From an uncultured Bacilli bacterium (GTDB taxonomy: Bacteria > Bacillota_I > Bacilli_A > RF39 > UBA660), in NCBI GenBank assembly GCA_934133015.1, contig CAKPAQ010000028.1:1-8713 (forward strand): a DNA stretch of 8,713 nt. The letters run 5' to 3'. The position numbers and the translations under genes are program-made. How positions within the stretch are numbered: position 1 is the first letter of the stretch; each line of letters opens with the position of its first letter. The notes beneath the pieces are model-generated. The model was not told the DNA's origin and did no database searches. It saw nothing but the letters and a program-made list of their open reading frames with translations. Shown here in pieces: positions 1 through 6,441 of this stretch.

Positions 1-3
1 AAT

Positions 4-1227
4 ATGTATTGGGAGTTTTTTTATAATGAGTTAGAGCCTGATTATAATTCTTATATTAAATTATTAAAAAAATTAGAAAATAAATCAAAAAAATTTTATG
101 AATTGGATAGTTTCTTTTACGAACCATATAATTATCAAAAATTAATAAATTATGAAAAAAGAAAAAAGAAAATGGTATTAGAAATGTTTAAGATGATTAT
201 AGATAATTTTTCAATTTTAAATAAAGTTCCTTGTGCAATATATTTAAATGGTAGTTATGCAAGAAATAGTATTACTGCTCGAAGTGATTTAGATTTGACT
301 TTTTATTTTAAAAAAAGCGATATTGAAAAGTACAAAACATTGGTTTATTTGATAAGATATGCTATTTCTAAAATGTTTAATGTAAATATTGTTCATGTTC
401 ATTCTTTTACAAAAAATTTTATAACAAAATATAGAAAAGAAAACAATTTAGTCGAATGGGATCAAAATCTAGATACTGATATAATTTGGACTTCATCGTT
501 TAAAAAATTAAAAATAGATTATCCTAAAAATCAAATGGTAACTGAAAGAGAAATATGTGAAATAAATTCTATAAAATGTATAGATGATTTGTTTAATCTG
601 ATTGATAAAAGATTGAATGACTATATTCCAAAAGAATGGATGTATACATATGAATGTGTATATATAAATAATAATGATTTTGATATTGATTGTAAAATTA
701 AATTGCTAGATATATCTTATGATAATAAATCAATTGAGAAGTTTTTAGGCAATATAGAAAATGAAATATTTAACTTATCCAATGAAATTAAATTATATTT
801 TGATGAACTTAATATTTCTGATTATATAGAATTGTCAAAATTTAATATGTATGGAAAAAGAAAAGTGTCTTTACTAGTTAATACTTTCGTTATTTATTTA
901 AAATGGTATTATATTTATAACAATAATTATAATTTTGTAGGTAATTTAGATATCAATGAACTATTGAATTACAGTAGTGATTTTCCTCTTGATAAAATTA
1001 AAGAATATTATTATTATTATAAATATCTTTTAAGTCGTATTGAAATATGGTCTGTTAAATTTAATCATCATTTTGAACATAGAAGTAATGAAGTAATTAA
1101 TAAGGAAGAATTTGAAAACGAATATAGAAGTATATGGAAAAACGATTATAATGAAATTGGAGAACAAACTATAACTTTTAAGAATTTGAATACTGAAATT
1201 ATTAAATTCTTTGATTTTGTTAACTAG
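4..1227 (+). CDS. Nucleotidyltransferase-fold (Pol beta superfamily) protein, possibly 5'-partial
   Basis: The protein (407 residues from the first visible ATG) carries the nucleotidyltransferase signature of the DNA polymerase beta superfamily: Gly83-Ser84 in NGSYAR, followed about ten residues later by SDLDL, with Asp95 and Asp97 as likely metal-binding carboxylates. Such domains transfer a nucleotide to a protein, RNA or small molecule. The third carboxylate is not certain; candidates lie in the acidic stretch around residues 151-159. The remaining 250 or so residues are rich in Lys, Asn and Tyr, include five consecutive Tyr codons near base 1006, and match nothing I recognise. There is no signal peptide or membrane segment, so it should be cytosolic. 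Only three bases precede the ATG and the frame is open upstream, so the true start may lie outside the window. The gene runs towards the sortase operon, with a hairpin terminator between them. Drug-modifying, PII-modifying-like or toxin-like roles are all possible and none is supported here. Confidence 0.75.
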   Translation: MYWEFFYNELEPDYNSYIKLLKKLENKSKKFYELDSFFYEPYNYQKLINYEKRKKKMVLEMFKMIIDNFSILNKVPCAIYLNGSYARNSITARSDLDLTFYFKKSDIEKYKTLVYLIRYAISKMFNVNIVHVHSFTKNFITKYRKENNLVEWDQNLDTDIIWTSSFKKLKIDYPKNQMVTEREICEINSIKCIDDLFNLIDKRLNDYIPKEWMYTYECVYINNNDFDIDCKIKLLDISYDNKSIEKFLGNIENEIFNLSNEIKLYFDELNISDYIELSKFNMYGKRKVSLLVNTFVIYLKWYYIYNNNYNFVGNLDINELLNYSSDFPLDKIKEYYYYYKYLLSRIEIWSVKFNHHFEHRSNEVINKEEFENEYRSIWKNDYNEIGEQTITFKNLNTEIIKFFDFVN

Positions 1228-1297
1228 TTTGTGTAATTTAATTTTTAGTCTTAATTGGTTAGTGTTTATTTATAAGTATAAAAAATATATAATTATT

Positions 1298-1328
1298 AAA
1301 ACCATACTACAAAAAGTATGGTTTTTTT
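1298..1328. terminator. Hairpin terminator between convergent genes
   Basis: An 11-bp perfect stem (1298-1308 with 1315-1325, core ACCATACT/AGTATGGT) encloses a 6-base loop and runs into a T tract ending at 1328. It fits a rho-independent terminator for the plus-strand nucleotidyltransferase gene. Read on the minus strand, the stem is followed by TTTTAATAATT, a weaker U-rich tail, and it lies 5 bases after the sortase stop codon. It probably also ends the minus-strand operon. Confidence 0.85.
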
Positions 1329-1333
1329 GAAAA

Positions 1334-2143
1334 TTATTTACTTTCTTTTTTAATTAACTTGGCATGAACTACCATTTTTTCAGAATTATTATAGCAGGTA
1401 GATAATGTTAAAATACTATCATTCGTATTTAATTTAGTATTAAAATTATGCATACTTCTATTTAGAATTTTATCTAAAAATTGTTTGAACTCATCATCAC
1501 TACTAAAAGTTGTTTGTAAATAATCATTTGTTGTTGGAATATGATAAGTGCTAAATATTTGCCATAAAGTATTTTCATTTTCAGTTGAAATCTTTATAAC
1601 ATAATTATTAGTATCTTTAAGCCAGTTATTACTTAAAACATCTTTTAATGAACCAAACATTGTTTTATCAGTTCGACCATGAGCATATATAATGGTATTT
1701 TTATTATTAGTCTTGTCGTTTCTATAGTCTAAAAATAACCATCCAGCAGTATTATAGGATTTATCTATACTATGGTTTAAATAGTATTTATTATTATTAG
1801 TTTGTACAAACGGATAATTAATGTTAGTACCATTTAATTTGATCCATCCTTGTATATCAGTATTTATTTTCTTTAAATTAGTAAAATCTACATTCATTAT
1901 ACTCATATTAATATAATCCCAATAGGGATTTGATTTTGGAAGTTCTTCTTGTTGATTTATTATTTCAGTATTAGTATTATTATTAGTCTCAGTAATAGGA
2001 GTAATTTCTTGAACCTTTTGGATTTGTTTAGTTGTCTTATTAGAGTCAGTTTGCCATTTTATAATATTAAATATTGAATATATTAATGTAGAAATTAAAA
2101 TTATTACAATGATAATTATGATTATATTTTTTCTTTTTTTCAT
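1334..2143 (-). CDS. Class B sortase with a lysine at the catalytic arginine position
   Basis: Sortases are membrane-anchored cysteine transpeptidases that cut a sorting motif in secreted proteins and join them to the cell wall. This 269-residue protein has a short basic N-terminus, a membrane segment at about residues 7-26 (very Ile-rich), an Asn/Thr-rich linker to about 70, and a class B-type catalytic domain to the end. Family landmarks are IQGWIKLNGTNINYPFVQT near 97, the motif around AGWLFLDYRN near 133, catalytic His155 in YAHG, and catalytic Cys250 in TLSTC. The residue aligning with the essential arginine, before VVHAKLI, is Lys256. The start is set by a TAATG overlap with the stop of the upstream HTH gene, which suggests translational coupling; a GGTGAAAG stretch upstream may be a weak ribosome binding site. 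The divergent gene at 4016 encodes a likely substrate. The class B call is firm; activity is less certain because of Lys256. Confidence 0.93.
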   Translation of the reverse strand: MKKRKNIIIIIIVIILISTLIYSIFNIIKWQTDSNKTTKQIQKVQEITPITETNNNTNTEIINQQEELPKSNPYWDYINMSIMNVDFTNLKKINTDIQGWIKLNGTNINYPFVQTNNNKYYLNHSIDKSYNTAGWLFLDYRNDKTNNKNTIIYAHGRTDKTMFGSLKDVLSNNWLKDTNNYVIKISTENENTLWQIFSTYHIPTTNDYLQTTFSSDDEFKQFLDKILNRSMHNFNTKLNTNDSILTLSTCYNNSEKMVVHAKLIKKESK

Positions 2144-3864
2144 TATTCTTTCACCAATGGATTGAAATTATTAATCGCATCTGTTAATTTAGGATGTTTT
2201 ATAACAAAATGAATAACTGGATTTGAACTCTTTGATATGATAATATAATTATCTTCTAACATAGTTATTGATATATTATTAAAAATATTATAATCATGAC
2301 ATATTGCTTTATAATTTTTATTTTTATAATTTAAAGTCGAGTTTAGATGTTCTTTATATTCATCAGGTGTATAGCTAATTTTCTTATCATAAAATATATT
2401 TTCTAATGCTAAATAGGTATTATTATTTTTAATAACTTCTTCTGAAAAATTAGATATAGTATCAGTTATTTGGTTAGTATTTAAAATTTCTTTGATGTAT
2501 AATTCTTCTTTTTCTTTATAACTTTTGATTTTAATAATATCTTCTTTAGATACTTTGTTTCTTTTTAATATTTTATCAAGTAAATCATCATCGACTGTAA
2601 ATAGTGGAAGAGAGTTTAATATTCTTCTTCTATTATTTTTAGTTTTACTATCGTTTAATAAAAATGCTTGGAACATATTTTGATTAGCTGTAGTATAAAT
2701 ATCCATTAGAGGATTGGCATTTTTTAAAAGATAGTTAGCTTTAGCTTTATAGTAGTCCACTTCTTTTTTATTACTTGCTAAATAATATTTACCTTTACTA
2801 TGATATCCTTTTATACTTTCACCATATAAGGCATAATTACCAGAAACATAATTTAGATGACCATAAACACTATTTTTAGTTTCTTTTAAATAATAGGGTG
2901 ATACTTGACCAGTCATATAAATTGGTATCCAACTTTCTAATCCTAGCATCATTTCGTTGAATGGTCTATCTAAATTATGAATTATGTTTAGATGAAGACC
3001 TTTCTTTAAACACATCGCAATAGCGAACATCCATTTCTTTCCAAAATCAATATCACTTGCCATATCTTCCATAGGCATGTCAGAACACATAAAAATATCT
3101 TCATGATTTTTAGATAAAACAGATGCTTTAAAAAAATCTAACTCAGCTTTTTTCATTTCCTCTAATCCATAGTAATTTTTACTTTTAGCTTTATAAAATG
3201 GAATATTTGGAACTTTTAATTTATCAAACTTAATAGCTTTTATATAATCATTTAAATCAAAGTTATTTAGATTATTTAAAAAGTCATTTATATAGTCTTT
3301 TTTATTACTTGCGTTACTACTATTTACTAAATAATCAAAGATAGTTTCATAATAATTATTAGTATTGATATTTTTGCCAATTAAAGTTGAAACACTTTTT
3401 ATATTATCAGCATCATTGTATTTTGTAACAATAAAATTTGTAACTTTATTACAAAAGGAAATAGGATCGGCAGGTTTAGCTTTACCATATCTAATTCTTG
3501 AAATATAAGAAGAGTCAAATATGATACTTTTAGACATTTCATTTATGTTTATTTTAAGTACAATAATAAGTTCATTAAAGTTTTTACTAAAAATTTCATA
3601 ATCAAATGGATTATTATCAACAATAACTTTTGTTAATTCTTCATATATATTAATATCTTTATACTTGATGATATTTTTTTCATTAATTATTTGTTCAATA
3701 GCGCTACATATACTTTTTAATTGTTTACTATTTGGGGTTGGTGTTCTTTCACCACTTCGATATCTACTTATAACTGATTCTGATACTTCTGAAATAGTAG
3801 ATAATTTTTTAGAAGTACAATCAATAGTATCAATATATTCATTTAACTTATCTTTAAAACTCAT
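2143..3864 (-). CDS. Double helix-turn-helix (XRE-like) regulator with large uncharacterised C-terminal domain
   Basis: This 573-residue protein is predicted to be a cytosolic DNA-binding regulator; there is no signal peptide or membrane segment. Residues 1-60 look like an XRE-type HTH, with a recognition helix around SESVISRYRSGERTPTP. A second HTH-like segment lies at about 95-145, with the parallel signature SSYISRIRYGKAKP. Residues 220-400 form a conserved-looking block (SDMPMEDM near 261, LHLNIIHNLDRPFNEMMLG near 290, then IPIYMTGQ). I believe I have seen this block in unnamed HTH proteins of gut Firmicutes, but I know no experimental function. A resemblance to phospholipase D-like sensor folds of other regulators is only a guess. 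The start is supported by AGAGGTGA six bases upstream of the ATG. The gene leads the operon with the sortase and is divergent from the surface protein, so control of both is the natural inference. An effector is not evident. Confidence 0.8.
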   Translation of the reverse strand: MSFKDKLNEYIDTIDCTSKKLSTISEVSESVISRYRSGERTPTPNSKQLKSICSAIEQIINEKNIIKYKDINIYEELTKVIVDNNPFDYEIFSKNFNELIIVLKININEMSKSIIFDSSYISRIRYGKAKPADPISFCNKVTNFIVTKYNDADNIKSVSTLIGKNINTNNYYETIFDYLVNSSNASNKKDYINDFLNNLNNFDLNDYIKAIKFDKLKVPNIPFYKAKSKNYYGLEEMKKAELDFFKASVLSKNHEDIFMCSDMPMEDMASDIDFGKKWMFAIAMCLKKGLHLNIIHNLDRPFNEMMLGLESWIPIYMTGQVSPYYLKETKNSVYGHLNYVSGNYALYGESIKGYHSKGKYYLASNKKEVDYYKAKANYLLKNANPLMDIYTTANQNMFQAFLLNDSKTKNNRRRILNSLPLFTVDDDLLDKILKRNKVSKEDIIKIKSYKEKEELYIKEILNTNQITDTISNFSEEVIKNNNTYLALENIFYDKKISYTPDEYKEHLNSTLNYKNKNYKAICHDYNIFNNISITMLEDNYIIISKSSNPVIHFVIKHPKLTDAINNFNPLVKE

Positions 3865-3870
3865 TTTAAG

Positions 3871-3895
3871 TCACCTCTAGGTTTATTATACTATA
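3871..3895 (-). promoter_or_regulatory. Promoter -10 and ribosome binding site of the HTH-sortase operon
   Basis: On the minus strand TATAAT (plus 3885-3890) sits inside ATTATAGTATAAT, which also offers TATAGT as a -10. It is followed by the ribosome binding site AGAGGTGA (plus 3871-3878), six bases from the ATG. The -35 is weak: TTAATA (plus 3911-3916) is the best candidate, at an imperfect spacing of 20 bases. Any transcript would have a very short leader. Confidence 0.6.
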
Positions 3896-3919
3896 ATTTT
3901 CTAGTGTTTATATTAAAAC

Positions 3920-3950
3920 TTGCCATTAAAATCATTGCTTTTAATGGCAA
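3920..3950. repeat. Perfect 12-bp inverted repeat between divergent promoters
   Basis: TTGCCATTAAAA (3920-3931) and TTTTAATGGCAA (3939-3950) are exact reverse complements separated by TCATTGC. The element lies upstream of both divergent -10 boxes and immediately before the candidate -35 of the surface-protein gene. That placement fits an operator bound by a dimeric regulator, possibly the adjacent HTH protein. It could also form a hairpin, but no T tract follows on the plus strand. On the minus strand the stem is followed by AGTTTTAAT, which makes a poor terminator. Confidence 0.7.
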
Positions 3951-3955
3951 ATTTA

Positions 3956-4010
3956 TTGTTGGATGGGGTTTTATTACTTATACTATAATAGTAAATTTAA
4001 GAAAGAGAGG
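3956..4010 (+). promoter_or_regulatory. Promoter and ribosome binding site of the sortable surface protein gene
   Basis: Two overlapping sets are possible: TTGTTG (3956-3961) with TATACT (3979-3984) at 17 bases, or TTGGAT (3959-3964) with TATAAT (3984-3989) at 19 bases. The ribosome binding site AGAGAGG (4004-4010) is five bases from the ATG. The -35 region begins 5 bases after the inverted repeat at 3920-3950, so a protein bound there would touch RNA polymerase. Confidence 0.6.
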
Positions 4011-4015
4011 ATATT

Positions 4016-5314
4016 ATGAAAAAAATAAGTAGTTTAATAGTGATAACTATAATAAGTATGTTTATGATTAATACAAATGTATTTGCGACAGAAAAGAATG
4101 AAGTAATATTAAAATTTGATGGCGCTAATATACATGATGGTTATGTTGAATATAATGATTTAGGTACTATCCAATTATTCAGGGATGGTGTATTAGTTAC
4201 AGATATTAATGATGATATGAAAATAGATTTATCTTCAGCTAAATATCAACTTCAAGTAAAAGGCTCTATTTTAATTGAAGATCCGGATAACATTTATGTA
4301 CAAAATAGGATAGCAGTAATAATAAATGATTGGTATTATGGATTAAGTGATGGTGGAACTCAAAATATGGGAACTGTAGATCTTGATTCATCTAAGTATA
4401 ATGATACTGATACTTTGATTATTAAGTTAAAAAAATATACAGGTGTTCTTGTTAATACAAGAGTGGAAAAGCTTTTTGATGAATTTACTGCGACTGCTAC
4501 TATCGATTTAAGTAAAGAATATGTGATTGATTTTTCTAAAGATGATGATTTAACTAAAGGACTAAAAACTTTGGCAGATTTAGATAATACTTTGTATTAT
4601 AAAAATGATAATGGATGCTTATTAAGTACTGATAATGAAAGTGAAGCAGTTATAAAAATAGTTGGTAATAAAGCAGAAAATAAAGCTATTATGACAGCTG
4701 TTAATGTTGGAAACAAGAAAAGTGAAAATTTTAAAGGACTTTATACCAAATATACTGGTTCTAAGTTAAATTATGATGGTAGGGTGGCTGGTGTTATAAA
4801 TGAAACAAGAACAGATTATTATACAAAGTTTAATTATGATTTAACATTTAAATATGTAACTGATGAATCTAGTAAAATAGATTATAAAGTTATTGAAGGA
4901 GCTAACCAAAAATATATTATAAATAAATCAAATAATGCAGTTTTTAGAATAAATGCTGAATATAATTTATTTGAAAATGGTGGTAAAGTATATGTAGATG
5001 ATACTTTATTAACTGAAGATAGTTATACTTCAAAATCAGGTAGTACAATAATAACTTTAAATGATAGTTATTTAAAAAAATTATCATTAGGAGAACATAC
5101 TTTAAAGGTAGTATTTACAGATGGAAATGAAGCTGTAACTAAATTTACTATTACTGATGATATTGTTATAATAGATGAAGTTAAACCGGTTGGTGAAATT
5201 GAAAACCCAAGTACTGGAGATAATATTATAGTTGATGTTTCAATTGGTGCTATTTCAGCATTAGGATTATTAAGTATTGGAATATTTACTTATAGGAAAA
5301 AGCAAGCAAATTAA
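4016..5314 (+). CDS. Secreted cell-wall-anchored surface protein with NPSTGD sorting signal
   Basis: This 432-residue protein has a complete export and anchoring layout. A signal peptide covers residues 1-24 (MKK start, hydrophobic core, likely cleavage after VFA). A beta-rich extracellular region follows. The C-terminal sorting signal is NPSTGD at 397-402, then a hydrophobic stretch to about 425 and the basic tail YRKKQAN. Residues 285-379 resemble the Ig-like X2 module of Firmicutes surface proteins, with the pattern EGANQKYI, VYVDDTLLTEDSY, TIITLNDSYLKKLSLGEHTL and TDG. X2 modules are usually linked to carbohydrate-active or adhesive proteins. Residues 25-280 match no family I recognise, so the ligand is unknown. 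NPSTGD fits the NPxT(G/N) type of class B sortase motif, making the divergent sortase at 1334-2143 the probable anchoring enzyme. The start has a strong ribosome binding site, and a hairpin terminator ends the transcript. Confidence 0.88.
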   Translation: MKKISSLIVITIISMFMINTNVFATEKNEVILKFDGANIHDGYVEYNDLGTIQLFRDGVLVTDINDDMKIDLSSAKYQLQVKGSILIEDPDNIYVQNRIAVIINDWYYGLSDGGTQNMGTVDLDSSKYNDTDTLIIKLKKYTGVLVNTRVEKLFDEFTATATIDLSKEYVIDFSKDDDLTKGLKTLADLDNTLYYKNDNGCLLSTDNESEAVIKIVGNKAENKAIMTAVNVGNKKSENFKGLYTKYTGSKLNYDGRVAGVINETRTDYYTKFNYDLTFKYVTDESSKIDYKVIEGANQKYIINKSNNAVFRINAEYNLFENGGKVYVDDTLLTEDSYTSKSGSTIITLNDSYLKKLSLGEHTLKVVFTDGNEAVTKFTITDDIVIIDEVKPVGEIENPSTGDNIIVDVSIGAISALGLLSIGIFTYRKKQAN

Positions 5315-5334
5315 AAATAAATATTAATGAATTT

Positions 5335-5368
5335 AAACCAAGTAAATGCTACTTGGTTTTTATTTTTT
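5335..5368 (+). terminator. Rho-independent terminator after the surface protein gene
   Basis: A perfect 10-bp stem (AAACCAAGTA at 5335-5344 with TACTTGGTTT at 5350-5359) encloses a five-base loop and continues into a T-rich run to 5368. It starts 20 bases after the stop codon and separates this transcript from the next gene. Confidence 0.9.
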
Positions 5369-5406
5369 ATATATAGTAAGTAAAAATTTTAATTTGCCTT
5401 TTGTTC

Positions 5407-5448
5407 TAGCCAAATAGTTGATGATTATAGTATAATGATTCTAGGGAG
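5407..5448 (+). promoter_or_regulatory. Promoter and ribosome binding site of the membrane protein gene
   Basis: TATAAT (5431-5436) lies within ATTATAGTATAAT, the same 13 bases found on the minus strand in front of the HTH-sortase operon. TAGCCA (5407-5412) is a four-of-six match to a -35 at 18 bases. AGGGAG (5443-5448) is a ribosome binding site eight bases before the ATG at 5457. Confidence 0.65.
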
Positions 5449-5456
5449 TGATAATT

Positions 5457-6395
5457 ATGGCAAGAAAAAAGATTGAAAAAGACATAGAAGTGGTTGATGG
5501 TGTTGATATGAAGGAAATATATAAAAAAATAGATGATAGATTAGATATAAAAGAAGATGAAATATTAAAAAATATTAACACAAAAATAAATGAACAAATA
5601 GAGTTTTGCGTCAATAAAAGAATGAGAGAAGAAGAAAAAAGGTTTGTTAGAGGTAAAAACGCTAAAATCTTTAGAAGAGATATTTTAATAATTATTTTAA
5701 TTATGGTAGCTGGTTATTTTGGTTATTGTCTTTATGATGTTGATTATTTTAATTTAAGAGGAGTTAAGATAATAGAAAAAGTAACTGATAATAATCAAAA
5801 TACTAATAATAATGATACAGAAAAAGAAAAAGAAGAAAAAAGTAAATATTATATAGATAATTATGGTTATTTAATAGATAAGCTTAATATCGAAGATAAA
5901 GAAGTATTTGATTTATATAAAAATAATATTAGTAAAAATAATGTTTCTAACTCTTTAAAATTAAAAATTGCCTATAAAAACTTAAATACTAATGATGTTA
6001 AAACAGAATCAGGTATTATCAATATAGATAAAGATAAAATGTCTGATTCATATAAAAATGTATTTGGAAATAATGATTTAGACAATGGTGTTTTTAGTTA
6101 TAATAATATTAAGTTTATGTTTTACAATGATAAATATTTGGGATTTGATGAAGATAAATATAATGTTAACTTATTAACTAAAATAACATTTGCCTATATT
6201 GAAAAAGATGAATTAGTTTTTGAAGTATTAGTGGCTAAAAAGGAAGATAATAAATTACTTGATATAGATGGTAAGATAGTTGAAGATAATTATCATGATG
6301 AAGATATTGGAAAATTTGAAAGTAAATTAACTAAATACAAATACATATTTAGTAAAGATAATAATAATTATTACTTTGATAGAATTGAAAAATAG
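5457..6395 (+). CDS. Single-pass membrane protein with cytoplasmic coiled-coil-like N-terminus, unknown function
   Basis: I do not recognise this 312-residue protein. Residues 1-70 are highly charged and likely helical, possibly a coiled coil. One membrane segment spans about 75-94. A low-complexity Asn/Thr/Glu/Lys linker runs from about 110 to 130, and a folded-looking, Asn/Asp/Lys-rich domain follows to the end. Basic residues just before the membrane segment (KNAKIFRR) predict a cytoplasmic N-terminus and an external C-terminal domain. There is no signal peptide and no sorting motif. I chose the ATG at 5457 over the in-frame GTG at 5448 because the ribosome binding site AGGGAG overlaps that GTG and is correctly spaced for the ATG. 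The gene has its own promoter. No terminator separates it from the flavoprotein genes 46 bases downstream, so read-through is possible. Confidence 0.75.
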   Translation: MARKKIEKDIEVVDGVDMKEIYKKIDDRLDIKEDEILKNINTKINEQIEFCVNKRMREEEKRFVRGKNAKIFRRDILIIILIMVAGYFGYCLYDVDYFNLRGVKIIEKVTDNNQNTNNNDTEKEKEEKSKYYIDNYGYLIDKLNIEDKEVFDLYKNNISKNNVSNSLKLKIAYKNLNTNDVKTESGIINIDKDKMSDSYKNVFGNNDLDNGVFSYNNIKFMFYNDKYLGFDEDKYNVNLLTKITFAYIEKDELVFEVLVAKKEDNKLLDIDGKIVEDNYHDEDIGKFESKLTKYKYIFSKDNNNYYFDRIEK

Positions 6396-6441
6396 TGAAT
6401 AACTAAAATAATTATATATTTTAGAAAGGGGAAGAAGTATC

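Noticed and set aside
2128..2140. A7 and A6 runs in the first codons of the sortase as a possible phase-variation switch
   Set aside because: Such runs are common at Lys-rich starts in AT-rich genomes, the frame is intact, and nothing else suggests slippage control.
3665..3880. 71-codon plus-strand open frame antisense to the start of the HTH gene
   Set aside because: It lies almost entirely inside the well-supported HTH gene on the other strand, has no ribosome binding site, and its hydrophobic sequence is what the complement of this AT-rich region gives.
5448..5456. GTG start three codons upstream for the membrane protein
   Set aside because: The GTG overlaps the ribosome binding site AGGGAG and has none of its own; the ATG at 5457 is correctly spaced.
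6403..6424. 8-bp inverted repeat CTAAAATA/TATTTTAG before the first flavoprotein gene
   Set aside because: It is nearly pure AT with no T tract following and is easily expected by chance here, so it was not called a terminator or operator.
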